A stretch of 64,000 bases of DNA from Fischerella muscicola PCC 7414. Lineage in GTDB: Bacteria > Cyanobacteriota > Cyanobacteriia > Cyanobacteriales > Nostocaceae. Below the pieces are notes generated by a model, which saw nothing but the letters and a program-made list of their open reading frames with translations, did no database searches and was not told where the DNA came from. Position 1 is the stretch's first letter, and each line of letters starts with the position of its first letter. The translations under genes were made by a program, and so were the position numbers. Below are positions 51,067 to 60,804 of this stretch, one piece after another. The DNA lies in assembly GCF_000317205.1 (NCBI RefSeq), contig NZ_AJLK01000118.1:1-64000 (forward strand), given 5' to 3'.

Positions 51067-52140
51067 TTATGCTTCTGCATAAAGAAAAGCTAATCCACTA
51101 TATAAATGAAAGGCTGAGTCCCAATTAGTTTTTTCTTGGCGAAATAGATGTATGTGAGATTGAATCTTATTCAGCAGTTCTGTTTGATCTAATGCTGTTT
51201 CTGCAAATGGTGTGAAGTCTGACCAAATTTTAACTTGAGATAATTCTTGATTAAGAAAGCTCAGTAGATTATTCCAGTTGATTCTAATAGTATTTTGACT
51301 AGACTGAGAAGTAATTCTTATCCCTTGCTGAAATTTGTAACCATGATCATAAAGTCGCAGAATACAACGTCTTTTTGGTAGATGTAAATCGCAAAATTGA
51401 AAATAATCTTGGGTTTGAGTTTTCCGTTCTAATTGGCGACGGGCATTAACATCTACGACTTCTTCAAAAATTGGTAAGATTCCCTGTACCCGTCCTTTGA
51501 CTTCTTGCCAATCAAAGCTGAGAGAACCAAGTTGATGAGCTTGATTGCGACAAATAACAGTAGCTGTGGACGTTGATTCTGTAAAATATTCGACATGAAA
51601 AACTTGAATTTTGGCTATATCATTTAATTTTGCCCAAAAACAAGAAATACCTGCATTCTTTAACTGTTCACCATAATATTTGAGTTCTCCGACTGCACCA
51701 CTACGATATAAACGCCAACCGCGACTAGGCAGGAGTAAGCGGGCGCTATAGGAGTCTAGTTGCATTATCTGAGCAAATTTTGGTGCCGCTTGGGTTTTCA
51801 GTTCATTACTGATGGGTTCTAAAATTAATACACCTAGTTCAGCATCATCAGGATGAACCGTTGCATGAGCGATCGCGCGGATTCTTTCTTCCTGCTCTAT
51901 TTCCGACAGTCGCTGCAATCCTTGTCTAGCTTGGGTAATAATTTTAGCATTAGTTGTATCTTGCAGCAGTCGTCGATAGACTTTTTCCGCCTTTTGCCGT
52001 TTTCCAGATACTTCATATAGGCGTCCGATATAAAATTGCACCCAAGGGTCTTTCGGTGATTTTTTTGATAATTCTTTAAGTAACTTTGCGGCTTTTTTAT
52101 AGTCTTTTTCTTGAAAAGCAATAGCAACCTGCTCAATCAT
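51067..52140 (-). CDS. TPR-containing protein
   Basis: A 357-residue protein. The N-terminal ~75 residues form two TPR units (EKDYKKAAKLLKELSKKSPK, WVQFYIGRLYEVSGKRQKAEKVYRRLL). The remaining ~270 residues form an alpha/beta domain of unknown type, with no catalytic motif recognised. ATG at 52140 follows immediately on AT-rich DNA, with no clear ribosome-binding site. It lies 34 bases downstream of rsmE on the same strand, so the two are probably cotranscribed; a link with ribosome or RNA modification is only suggested by this. Confidence 0.82.
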   Translation of the reverse strand: MIEQVAIAFQEKDYKKAAKLLKELSKKSPKDPWVQFYIGRLYEVSGKRQKAEKVYRRLLQDTTNAKIITQARQGLQRLSEIEQEERIRAIAHATVHPDDAELGVLILEPISNELKTQAAPKFAQIMQLDSYSARLLLPSRGWRLYRSGAVGELKYYGEQLKNAGISCFWAKLNDIAKIQVFHVEYFTESTSTATVICRNQAHQLGSLSFDWQEVKGRVQGILPIFEEVVDVNARRQLERKTQTQDYFQFCDLHLPKRRCILRLYDHGYKFQQGIRITSQSSQNTIRINWNNLLSFLNQELSQVKIWSDFTPFAETALDQTELLNKIQSHIHLFRQEKTNWDSAFHLYSGLAFLYAEA

Positions 52141-52174
52141 ATATAAATTTTAAATTTATAATTTTATACATCCT

Positions 52175-52906
52175 TTATATCTCATGAGCAGCTGCAACCA
52201 AGGATAAAGCAACAATTGGCGCTGTCACAGCCCTGAGAATGCGCCTTCCCAAAGAAACAGGTTGGAATCCAGCCTTAATTGCATCCTCAATTTCTGTTTC
52301 CGTCCATCCTCCCTCCGGGCCAGTCGCAATTACAATTGTTTTCTCGTTATTAAAATTACTCTCCCCATCTTCTTTCTTTTCTAAGCAACTGAGCAAATGC
52401 GGATAATCACCACGCGCCTCGCAAATATATTTCTCGTTAGCCACCATTGACAAACTACTACTAAAAGGTACTGGCTCGAGAATTGTCGGTACTGTAGTTC
52501 GTTCTGATTGTTCCGCAGCTTCCTTCGCAATCCGCCGCCAGCGTTCTAATTTTTGGGGGCTGGGATTTAGCAAAGTGCGATCGCTTACCACTGGAGCAAA
52601 ACAAGTTACACCTAACTCCGTGCAATTCCGGACAATTTCATCAAATCCACTTCCTTTCGGCAAGGCTACAATCAAGGTTATGGCTATGGTTAACTCGGTT
52701 TCTACGGAAATCAATTGTAAAACTTGTGCTTCCGTACCTGCTAGCTGTGCCAACCACCATTTACCCATACCATCCATAGCGATAAAGCGATCGCCCGACT
52801 GAAGACGCAACACCCGACAAAGATAATGTTGTTGTTCAGCAGTCAGAGTAATGTCTTGATTGTGGAATTGAGAAGATGCGATCGTGATTCGTTGTAGTTG
52901 TGGCAT
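52175..52906 (-). CDS. rsmE: 16S rRNA (uracil-1498-N3)-methyltransferase RsmE
   Basis: Methylates U1498 in the ribosomal decoding centre. 243 residues. The N-terminal PUA-like domain has HYLCRVLRLQSGD; the C-terminal SPOUT knot has the signature GPEGGWTETEIEDA and LGRRILRAVTAPIVAL, which bind S-adenosylmethionine. Also visible is CTELGVTCFAPV. ATG at 52906. First gene of a likely two-gene unit with the TPR protein. Confidence 0.96.
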   Translation of the reverse strand: MPQLQRITIASSQFHNQDITLTAEQQHYLCRVLRLQSGDRFIAMDGMGKWWLAQLAGTEAQVLQLISVETELTIAITLIVALPKGSGFDEIVRNCTELGVTCFAPVVSDRTLLNPSPQKLERWRRIAKEAAEQSERTTVPTILEPVPFSSSLSMVANEKYICEARGDYPHLLSCLEKKEDGESNFNNEKTIVIATGPEGGWTETEIEDAIKAGFQPVSLGRRILRAVTAPIVALSLVAAAHEI

Positions 52907-53002
52907 TGCTAACAGACATTTGCATCAACAAGTATAGTAATCCGATTTGATTTGGTGAACTTACTCGTGAAGTCAGGGAACAGGGAACAGGAAATACAGC
53001 TT

Positions 53003-53026
53003 CTATCGGTGTTCATCTGTGTTCCA
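53003..53026. repeat. CATCTGTGTT-family repeat
   Basis: TATCGGTGTTCATCTGTGTT, the same family as at 7796. A false GTG start (53019) of the carboxypeptidase frame falls inside it. Confidence 0.7.
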
Positions 53027-53108
53027 TGAGTGTTCGCTTTTATTCCCACACCCAACTGCAAACCGCTATAGTTTTTCTGAGAAATCAAAATTGCCTAAAT
53101 TCAGAATA

Positions 53109-54575
53109 ATGCCTCAAAAATCCTCCTGTATTTTTCTACTATTATTTTTTAGTATCCACATCAGTATCCACATCGGTATCAACCAACAACCAGTAAAAGC
53201 ACAAACACCCACACCAACAGCACCAATTTGCCCAGCCCAGCTAAAAACCACTATCGATGCTGTCACCAATCGTCCTCTCTTCAGTCGAGTACGCTGGGGA
53301 ATTTTAATTCAAAATCTTGGCTCCAACCAAACACTCTACAGTCAAGATGCCCAGAAATATTTTACTCCTGCTTCCAACACCAAGCTCCTGACCACCGCAG
53401 CAGCATTGCTACAACTGGGTGAAAATTATCGCTTTCGCACATCTATATATAGAGGTAGCAATAATTTTTTTTATGTTGTGGGTAGAGGAGATCCTAGTCT
53501 CACTGACGCCCAATTAAGAGTATTAGCAAAGCAATTAAAACAAAAAGGTATTAACCAAATTCAGCAGTTGGTAGTAGACGATCGCTACATTCGCGGAGAA
53601 CTTGTTCCCTCCAGCTGGCAATGGGAAGACATATACTCAGATTACGGCGCACCAGTTGGCAGTGTCATTCTCAATCAAAACACTTTTAGCTTCAACCTGC
53701 TACCACAAACCTTGGGTAAACCTGCACTCATCTCGTGGACAGATGCTAATGAAGCCAAACAGTGGCGGGTAATTAATCAATCAGTGACAACTGCACAAAA
53801 TCAACCAATTTCCATCAACGTCACCCGGGAATTATCGGGAAATGTGTTGCGAATTCAAGGACAACTCGCCGCAAATTCTCAACCTTATTTAGTGACTTTG
53901 CCAGTAGTTGACCCCAATTATTACTTTTTGCGGCGCTTTCGCAGTGCTTTAGCAGCCGAAAAAATCACTTTGGGACGGACATCAGTAGGAATTTATGCTA
54001 ATAATCAACAGGAAGTAGCAGCAGTACTTTCCCCACCTTTATCTCAATTGTTAGTAGAAATAAATCAGAATAGCAATAATCTTTATGCTGAAGCATTGTT
54101 GAGGGCATTAGCGATCAAAAAAACCCCACTTCCCAATCAAGCTACAGCAGATGCAGCGTTGGAAGTTTTGAAAACAACTTTAACTCAGATGGAAGTTAAT
54201 TCTTCTAGTTATGCTTTGGTAGATGGTTCTGGCTTGTCTCGTAAAAACTTAATTAGTCCAGAAGCATTAGTACAAACTTTGCAAGCGATGGCGCAGTCAC
54301 CGCAAGCAGCTGTTTTTCGTGCTTCCTTACCTGTAGCAGGTGTGAGTGGCACTTTAAAAAACCGCTTTCAAAATACACCAGCAGCAGGAATTGTCCAGGC
54401 AAAAACTGGAACTCTAACTGGTGCTATCTCCCTTTCGGGCTACATAAATCCACCAAAATACGCCCCTTTGGTTTTTAGTATTATCGTCAATCAAACCGAA
54501 CAACCTGCCAGCATTGTACGTAAAGCAATGGATGAAATAGTTGTGTCGTTAGCACAGTTGCAACGTTGTCAATGA
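53109..54575 (+). CDS. dacB: D-alanyl-D-alanine carboxypeptidase/endopeptidase (PBP4, class C)
   Basis: A periplasmic peptidoglycan peptidase of ~488 residues. Signal peptide MPQKSSCIFLLLFFSIHI with cleavage after VKAQ. The penicillin-binding motifs are SNTK (Ser89-Lys92), SNN in QNSNNLYAEALL and KTGTL (Lys432). The layout with an inserted domain between the first and second motifs is typical of PBP4. The start at 53109 is preferred because it places the signal peptide at the N-terminus; the frame is open back to a GTG in repeat DNA at 53019. Confidence 0.95.
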   Translation: MPQKSSCIFLLLFFSIHISIHIGINQQPVKAQTPTPTAPICPAQLKTTIDAVTNRPLFSRVRWGILIQNLGSNQTLYSQDAQKYFTPASNTKLLTTAAALLQLGENYRFRTSIYRGSNNFFYVVGRGDPSLTDAQLRVLAKQLKQKGINQIQQLVVDDRYIRGELVPSSWQWEDIYSDYGAPVGSVILNQNTFSFNLLPQTLGKPALISWTDANEAKQWRVINQSVTTAQNQPISINVTRELSGNVLRIQGQLAANSQPYLVTLPVVDPNYYFLRRFRSALAAEKITLGRTSVGIYANNQQEVAAVLSPPLSQLLVEINQNSNNLYAEALLRALAIKKTPLPNQATADAALEVLKTTLTQMEVNSSSYALVDGSGLSRKNLISPEALVQTLQAMAQSPQAAVFRASLPVAGVSGTLKNRFQNTPAAGIVQAKTGTLTGAISLSGYINPPKYAPLVFSIIVNQTEQPASIVRKAMDEIVVSLAQLQRCQ

Positions 54576-54673
54576 ATTTTTCTTTCTTTGTATGAAACCA
54601 CCCTGGTTTCGCTGAGGGTTGGGGTTCTTTCTATTTTTGCAAGAAGTCTACTAATGACAAATGACAATTGACA

Positions 54674-57286
54674 CTAACTAACTTTAAATTTCGCCACTGC
54701 TGCTTGCAATTCTTGGGAAATTGCTACAGTTTCTTGCAGCGACTGAGAAATTTTGCGTGAAGAGTTACTAGTAGTATCTGACACGTATGAAATTTCTGTA
54801 ACTAATTTAGTTACTGCTTGTGATGTTTCCACTTGAGATACTGTCGCCTGAGAAATTGATTGTACTAACTCATCTATTTGATAAGTGACACTCAGAATTT
54901 GGTTAAGAGAAGTTTTAGCATTTTCCACAATGCGAGAACCTTCGACTACTTGGGTAGTTCCTTGTTCCATTGCTTTGACAACTTCGTTGGTTTCTCGTTG
55001 AATGTTTTCGACAATCAGCTTGATTTCTTGAGTAGCGTCAGAACAACGTGCTGCTAGTTCACCAACTTCGTTGGCAACAACTACAAAACCTCGGCTGCTT
55101 TCACCAACCTTTGCGGCTTCTAGTCCGGCGTTGACTGCTAACAAGTTGGTTTGCACGGCAATTTCGTTGATCAAGGAAATTATCCGAGAAATTTGTTGCG
55201 AAGATTCCCCCAAGCGTCTGACTTTCTTGGCTGTATCATCGATAGTTGAGCGTAAGTTAAAGATTTTTTCTACCGTTATATCCATTGCTGTTTCACCTTC
55301 AATGGCTGTACAAGAAGCCGTGTGAGCAATTTCGGCAGCCTTTTGAGCGTTCTGTGCCACATCTGCGATTGAGAGTGTCATGCGCTCAATACTTTTGAGG
55401 ATGAGATTAATTTCAATAGCTTGTTTGATCGCTTCGTCGCTAAGTTGGCTAATTTCACGTTCGTTTTCACTCAGGGCTGCATTGACAGCTGTTGCAGATA
55501 TTTTCACTTTTGTCACAATTTCTCTGAGATTTTCAACTATAGAGTTGAAAAAGTTAGCGACAGTACCAATTTCCCCCTCTTTAACTTTCGCATGTACCGT
55601 CAAATCACCTTTTGATGCACCTTCGACATCTCGCAGTAGTCTAATGATTTGCTGTTGTAATGCTTCTTTTTGTTGATTATGCTCCATTGCCATCATTTCT
55701 GCTTGAGAACGAGCTTTTTCTACCTGGCTGAGCATAAATGCTTGTTCTAGGGCATAGCCAATGGGAATTGCTATTTGCTTAAACAAATCGATCTCTGATG
55801 CTTGCCATTGGCGGGGGTTAGAACACTGATGAGCGATCAGTAAGCCATATAGGTTGTTGTTGAGCAAAATCGGCGCTACTAAATTCGCCTTGACTGCAAA
55901 TGCTTCTAGTTGAGCAATATGGCATCGTGTCAAACCTGCTTCGTAAATATTTGCCAGCGCTTGGACACGGCCTTTTTTATACTTATCAACATAGTCGCGA
56001 GCAAAACAGGGATCTGCAATTTCTGCATCCAAAGCACTAGGCCATTCTTCATCAACGCACTCAGCAACTATTTTACCCACCCAGTTTTCATCAAAGCGAT
56101 AGACTATGACTCTGTCTGCTTTGATGACTTCTCGCAAGCTTGTTACTGCTGCATTTAAGATTTCTGCGGTATTGAGTGAACCACGAACCCTAGAAGTAAT
56201 GTTATTGATTGTCTCTGCTAGCTTAGCTTCATCTTCTTTGTCGAGAATTTGCTCTGTAAACTTGTCTGCCATTGTGTTAAAACTAACAGCCAATTTACCT
56301 ATTTCATCATGAGCAAAAATCTCCGCACGGGCAGAGCGATCGCCCGTAGCTAGTTTTTGAGCTGTTTGCTCTAGCTTCTCGATAGGTGTAATAATTGTTT
56401 TTCTAATAATCAGTGTCCAAATCAAGGAAATTGCTAACGCAACAATTACAACAACAATTTCTATCCAAAGACTCTGTTGTACCAATTGGTTGAGAGCAGT
56501 TTCTGGAGTTCCCCGCACTAGAATAGCGATTGGCTGTTCGCCATATACAGGTACTGCACCATTATCTGTTTCTATGATTTTATTAGGTACAGCTTTGGCT
56601 GCCATTGTATAAGTTTGATTACCGACTTTAAGCCGCCCGGTTACTGGTTTTCCTGGTGCTAGGGTTGCTGCTTCGAGTAAAGATTTACCTTCTGCGGGTA
56701 ATGCTACATTAGGTATGCCTTGATTATTATTCTGAGATTTATCTTGTTCCAGGGCTGTTGCTATAGTAAATTCTCCCGTCTGTTTGCGTAGATAAACAGC
56801 ACTGTAGCCTCCCTCAGTAGCTTCTAATGTTCCCCTAACAATCGCATCTTTACCATTGACAATATCACCAGAAACTAATGCACCGATAACTACTTTTGTG
56901 TTTGGGTCTTTAACAGGTGTTACCGTATAACGAATCAGAGCATCTTCTTGATTAAAACCACTTGGTAAAGGAGGAGATTCTTTACTTAATTCTGACCAAC
57001 TGACAATTCTGTTAGCTTTTATTTGTCGAGGATTCTCAAAAACCTCACTCACCAAGTTATCAGGATTAAATATTTCCCCTTGACGGTCAGCATTTGCATT
57101 GACAATAATCCGCAAATTTTTACCAACAAGTGTGGCATACTCTATTTTTCTGGCCTTAATTTCATTGGCAAGAATTTGCTTTACTTTTGACTTTAAATCA
57201 GGGCTGAGTGTTTGACCTGTATTATAAGCAAGAGCAGCTTGAATAATTGCCAAATTGTCCGATTGTCCACGAAAGCCAAACCCCAT
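54674..57286 (-). CDS. Methyl-accepting chemotaxis-type protein with HAMP and GAF, N-terminus shortened
   Basis: An 870-residue chemoreceptor-like protein. Sensor region (~1-270) similar to cyanobacterial MCP ligand domains (YATLVGKNLRIIVNANADR), one membrane helix (~275-296), HAMP (~297-350), GAF/phytochrome-like domain (~370-520; ECVDEEWPSALDAEIADPCF, Cys-His-containing TRCHIAQLEAF), second HAMP-like region, and the signalling hairpin with EIAVQTNLLAVNAGLEAAKVG. The first membrane helix expected before the sensor is absent. In-frame stops (TAG, then TAA) lie just upstream, although VKNVKVNQ before the ATG still looks coding. It may be N-terminally truncated. No cheW/cheA nearby. Confidence 0.85.
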   Translation of the reverse strand: MGFGFRGQSDNLAIIQAALAYNTGQTLSPDLKSKVKQILANEIKARKIEYATLVGKNLRIIVNANADRQGEIFNPDNLVSEVFENPRQIKANRIVSWSELSKESPPLPSGFNQEDALIRYTVTPVKDPNTKVVIGALVSGDIVNGKDAIVRGTLEATEGGYSAVYLRKQTGEFTIATALEQDKSQNNNQGIPNVALPAEGKSLLEAATLAPGKPVTGRLKVGNQTYTMAAKAVPNKIIETDNGAVPVYGEQPIAILVRGTPETALNQLVQQSLWIEIVVVIVALAISLIWTLIIRKTIITPIEKLEQTAQKLATGDRSARAEIFAHDEIGKLAVSFNTMADKFTEQILDKEDEAKLAETINNITSRVRGSLNTAEILNAAVTSLREVIKADRVIVYRFDENWVGKIVAECVDEEWPSALDAEIADPCFARDYVDKYKKGRVQALANIYEAGLTRCHIAQLEAFAVKANLVAPILLNNNLYGLLIAHQCSNPRQWQASEIDLFKQIAIPIGYALEQAFMLSQVEKARSQAEMMAMEHNQQKEALQQQIIRLLRDVEGASKGDLTVHAKVKEGEIGTVANFFNSIVENLREIVTKVKISATAVNAALSENEREISQLSDEAIKQAIEINLILKSIERMTLSIADVAQNAQKAAEIAHTASCTAIEGETAMDITVEKIFNLRSTIDDTAKKVRRLGESSQQISRIISLINEIAVQTNLLAVNAGLEAAKVGESSRGFVVVANEVGELAARCSDATQEIKLIVENIQRETNEVVKAMEQGTTQVVEGSRIVENAKTSLNQILSVTYQIDELVQSISQATVSQVETSQAVTKLVTEISYVSDTTSNSSRKISQSLQETVAISQELQAAVAKFKVS

Positions 57287-58065
57287 TTGATTGACTTTGA
57301 CATTCTTTACACCCTATTTAGCTAGTTCTTAACAGTTGCAATTTCTCAAATTTTGCTGAAATTGCAGATAGATTAAGCTTGATTTACATCTATCATCTTA
57401 GGCTAGATTGCTATTTTACGCAACTTGCTAAAAAAACATTATATTAATTTATGCAATAGAAAATTTATATATTTAAAAACTTTGAAAATTCTTCTGTATT
57501 TAACCTATCCTTAAGTAGTTGACAAACAAAAAATAAATTTTAAATTTTATAATATAGTGATAGCAACTTCTCTTTTTGAGAATGTCTGACACAAAAAAGA
57601 ACTAGAAACTTAGAAGCGATCGCCACCTTCATTAACTCTCAAGAAACACAAGGGGGTATAGGGGTGTAAGGGTGTAGGAGAAAAATTGTGTTTCTTTCAT
57701 ATGTTGCTAGTAGTTCACCAAATTGATTTTGACAGTTTAACTAGATCCCCGACTTTTTAAAAAAGTCGGGGATCTGACGTCTTGCAAGGTGTCAAAACTT
57801 GTGTGGTAGAGTACTAGTGGTATTGGCCGCTAGTGTAAGGCTTATATCTTGCACCAGGTTTTCATTACCTTCTGCCTCTTTGAAGCTTTGATCGCCCCAA
57901 GCCCTAGCTCAAACTTCTCTGTGCCATCTACCTTTCAAGACCTTAGGGGGCTTCGGTGCAATTTTTTGTATCTAAAAGTGGATATAACAAAGCTTTATTA
58001 ACATCATCATAGTATTAGTGTTGCTAAATACTCGCAACAGTCTATAAATTACTGTAGGAAAGGCT
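57287..58065. other. Intergenic region rich in dispersed repeats
   Basis: After AT-rich DNA to ~57600 come GGGGGTATAGGGGTGTAAGG (57652-57680), the AGATCCCCGAC hairpin (57743-57775), CTTATATCTTGCACCAGGTTTTC (57841, also at 31258) and an inverted TTTGAAGCTTTGATCGCC/AGCCCTAGCTCAAACTTCTC repeat (57880-57920). No gene. The fbaB leader has TAGGAAAGG at 58055-58062. Confidence 0.65.
57743..57775. repeat. Dispersed hairpin repeat, copy 3 (AGATCCCCGACTT family)
   Basis: AGATCCCCGACTTTTTAAAA continuing to GTCGGGGATCT. Nearly identical to copy 1 and followed, like it, by GTGGTAGAGTACTAGT. Confidence 0.75.
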
Positions 58066-59148
58066 ATGACTACAACGCTAGCAACGCCCTATTCCATTGA
58101 GTCTTTACTAGGTGAGGAAGCAGAAGACTTACTGACTTACAAAGCCAAAGTTGCTAAGGATTTATTGCATTTACCAGGCCCCGATTTTGTAGATCGAGTA
58201 TGGGTAAATAGCGATCGCAATCCTCAAGTCTTGCGTAATCTGCAAACACTGTACTCTACCGGCAGACTTGCTTACACTGGCTATCTTTCCATATTGCCAG
58301 TAGACCAAGGAATTGAACACTCAGCAGGTGCATCGTTTGCACCCAACCCGATTTACTTTGATCCAGAGAATATTATCAGACTAGCGATCGCCGCTGGTTG
58401 TAATGCTGTAGCTACAACTTTAGGAGTGTTGGGTGCAGTTTCACGCAAATATGCTCACAAAATTCCTTTTATTGTCAAACTCAACCACAACGAACTCTTA
58501 ACTTATCCCAATCAATTTGACCAGATTATGTTCGCTTCTGTCGAACAAGCTTGGAATTTGGGTGCTGTGGCAGTAGGTGCGACAATTTATTTTGGCTCAG
58601 AAAACTCTACCAGACAAATTCAGGAAGTAAGCCAAGCTTTTAAACGCGCCCATGAATTGGGAATGGTAACAATTCTCTGGTGCTATCTACGTAATAGCGC
58701 TTTTAAACAAGACCAAGACTATCACCTTGCTGCTGATCTGACAGGACAAGCGAATCATTTAGGCGTAACCATAGAAGCTGACATCATAAAACAAAAGCTA
58801 CCAGAAAATAATAATGGTTATACAGCAGTAGCCCAAGCAACAGGTAAGAGTTACGGCAAAACCGACAAACGGGTTTACACAGACTTGATGACAGACCACC
58901 CCATAGATTTAACTCGTTACCAAGTCTTGAATTGTTACTGCGGACGCGCAGGTTTAATTAATTCTGGTGGTGCATCAGGTAAAAACGACTTTGCAGAAGC
59001 AGTCCGCACCGCAGTCATTAACAAACGCGCTGGCGGTACAGGCTTAATTTCTGGACGCAAAACATTCCAACGTCCTTTTGAGGAAGGTGTGCAATTATTC
59101 CACGCCATCCAAGATGTTTATTTATCCGAAGCAGTGACAATTGCTTGA
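58066..59148 (+). CDS. fbaB: Class I fructose-bisphosphate aldolase (FbaB/DhnA-like)
   Basis: Cleaves or forms fructose-1,6-bisphosphate in glycolysis and the Calvin cycle via a Schiff-base Lys. 360 residues, the archaeal/bacterial FbaB type. [20 protein letters not shown] is the N-terminal signature, [10 protein letters not shown] and [12 protein letters not shown] follow, and the C-terminal phosphate-binding segments are [15 protein letters not shown] and [17 protein letters not shown]. The strong ribosome-binding site AGGAAAGG supports the ATG. It is an alternative to the class II enzyme usual in cyanobacteria. Followed by G-rich repeats, then aspC. Confidence 0.94.
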   Translation: MTTTLATPYSIESLLGEEAEDLLTYKAKVAKDLLHLPGPDFVDRVWVNSDRNPQVLRNLQTLYSTGRLAYTGYLSILPVDQGIEHSAGASFAPNPIYFDPENIIRLAIAAGCNAVATTLGVLGAVSRKYAHKIPFIVKLNHNELLTYPNQFDQIMFASVEQAWNLGAVAVGATIYFGSENSTRQIQEVSQAFKRAHELGMVTILWCYLRNSAFKQDQDYHLAADLTGQANHLGVTIEADIIKQKLPENNNGYTAVAQATGKSYGKTDKRVYTDLMTDHPIDLTRYQVLNCYCGRAGLINSGGASGKNDFAEAVRTAVINKRAGGTGLISGRKTFQRPFEEGVQLFHAIQDVYLSEAVTIA

Positions 59149-59151
59149 TCG

Positions 59152-59340
59152 AGGAGGTGGGGAGGTGGGGAGGTGGGGAACTCACCGGCCCCCACTCCCT
59201 TGGGGGAGTGGGGATTAGGGGCAATGGGGAGATGGGGAGATGGGGAGTAATAATACTCTCTATATTGTCTTCCTTGTCCCCCAAGTCCTCCCCCAAGTCG
59301 TCCCTCTTGTCTCCCTTGTCCCCTTGTCCCCGATCCCCTA
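59152..59340. repeat. G-rich and CTTGTCCCC dispersed repeats
   Basis: GGAGGTGGGGAGGTGGGGAG, then GAACTCACC, GGGGATTAGGGGCAATGGGG (59152-59252), followed by CCTTGTCCCCCAAGTCCTCC-type pyrimidine repeats to ~59335. Same family as the insert in ldpA. Reading frames across it are not accepted as genes. Confidence 0.8.
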
Positions 59341-59382
59341 CTTCTGGGATATTCTGGAAGGGTGAGAATTGGCTGAGTGACG

Positions 59383-60549
59383 ATGAAGCTGGCAGAAAGA
59401 GTAAGTCAAGTAACGCCCTCTATAACTTTAGCGATCGCAGCGAAAGCAAAGGCAATGAAGGGCGAAGGTATAGATGTTTGTAGTTTTAGCGCTGGTGAAC
59501 CGGATTTTGATACCCCAGCACATATTAAAGCTGCCGCCCAAAAAGCGTTGGATGAAGGTAAAACTAAGTATGGGCCTGCTGCTGGAGAACCAAAATTAAG
59601 AGAAGCGATCGCCCGCAAGCTAAAAAATGATAATGGTCTTGATTATAAAGCAGAAAATGTCATCGTCACCAATGGCGGTAAGCATTCCCTATTTAATTTA
59701 ATGCTAGCAGCGATCGAACCAGGTGATGAGGTAATTATCCCCGCTCCCTATTGGTTAAGCTACCCAGAAATGGTGACTTTGGCGGGTGGTGTTTCCGTAA
59801 TTGTTCCTACAGATGCCACAACAGGATATAAAATTACGCCAGAGCAATTACAAAAATCTATCACACCCAAAACCAAGTTATTTATCCTCAACTCACCATC
59901 TAATCCTACGGGTATGGTGTACACGCCAGAGGAAATCAAAGCCTTGGCGGAAGTAGTAGTTGAAGCAGATATCTTTGTTGTCTCTGACGAGATTTACGAA
60001 AAAATTCTCTATGACGGTGCAACTCACCTCTGTATCGGTTCCCTGGGAGAAGAAATATTTGCCCGTACAATTGTCAGTAACGGTTTTGCCAAAGGTTACT
60101 CAATGACAGGATGGCGCATTGGTTATTTGGCGGGGCCAATAGATGTTATTAAAGCCACAAGCACTATCCAAAGCCATAGTACTTCAAATATATGCACCTT
60201 TGCTCAGTATGGTGCGATCGCAGCTTTAGAAAGTTCTCAAGACTGTGTAGAAGAAATGCGCCAGGCCTTTGCTAAACGCCGTCAGGTAATGCTAGAACGA
60301 CTCAACGCCATCCCTGGCTTGACTTGTCCCAAACCAGACGGTGCATTTTATCTGTTTCCTGATATCAGCAAAACCGGACTGAAATCTCTGCAATTTTGTG
60401 ACGCTTTACTAGAAGAACAACAAGTAGCAGTCATTCCTGGGATTGCTTTTGGTGCAGATGACAACATTCGCCTCTCCTACGCTACAGATATGGCAACAAT
60501 TGAAAAGGGTATGGATAGGTTAGAGAAATTTGTCAAGTCGCGAATTTAG
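59383..60549 (+). CDS. aspC: Aspartate aminotransferase (class I, Igamma-type)
   Basis: PLP-dependent transfer of the amino group between aspartate and 2-oxoglutarate. 388 residues from ATG 59383 ([13 protein letters not shown]). Visible are [51 protein letters not shown], the PLP Lys237 in [17 protein letters not shown], and the C-terminal substrate Arg in IRLSYAT. All key residues are intact. A GTG two codons earlier (59377) is an alternative start. It could also act as a prephenate aminotransferase, as related cyanobacterial enzymes do; sequence alone does not decide. Confidence 0.94.
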   Translation: MKLAERVSQVTPSITLAIAAKAKAMKGEGIDVCSFSAGEPDFDTPAHIKAAAQKALDEGKTKYGPAAGEPKLREAIARKLKNDNGLDYKAENVIVTNGGKHSLFNLMLAAIEPGDEVIIPAPYWLSYPEMVTLAGGVSVIVPTDATTGYKITPEQLQKSITPKTKLFILNSPSNPTGMVYTPEEIKALAEVVVEADIFVVSDEIYEKILYDGATHLCIGSLGEEIFARTIVSNGFAKGYSMTGWRIGYLAGPIDVIKATSTIQSHSTSNICTFAQYGAIAALESSQDCVEEMRQAFAKRRQVMLERLNAIPGLTCPKPDGAFYLFPDISKTGLKSLQFCDALLEEQQVAVIPGIAFGADDNIRLSYATDMATIEKGMDRLEKFVKSRI

Positions 60550-60577
60550 TCAAGAAAAGAAAAACAAGATGGGGAAT

Positions 60578-60616
60578 TGGTAATGGGTAATGGGTAATGG
60601 GTAATTGGTAATTAAG
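60578..60616. repeat. GGTAATT/GGGTAAT tandem repeat
   Basis: GGGTAATGGGTAATGGGTAA and flanking GGTAATT units in the aspC-M16 gap; same family as 31154 and 34661. The gap 60550-60804 otherwise has no gene. Confidence 0.8.
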
Positions 60617-60804
60617 ATACTGATGATTTTCCCATGCCCAAAACCCAATGCCTAATGCCCATGCATCATCCATGGTGGTGAAATTTTTTCATTGCGACTG
60701 CCTGCTGCCTTTCCAAAAATATGTATCAATTGATTCTAATTTGTGTTCACACAAGAGTTAGGATTGCTAGATTGCGATAAATTGTAATCAAATCACTCAA
60801 AATA

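Noticed and set aside
57519-57553. TTGACA ... TATAAT pair
   Set aside because: Spacing of 23 bases is too long for a standard promoter.
59145-59483. 112-codon plus-strand frame between fbaB and aspC
   Set aside because: Made of G-rich and CTTGTCCCC repeats and overlaps the start of aspC in another frame.
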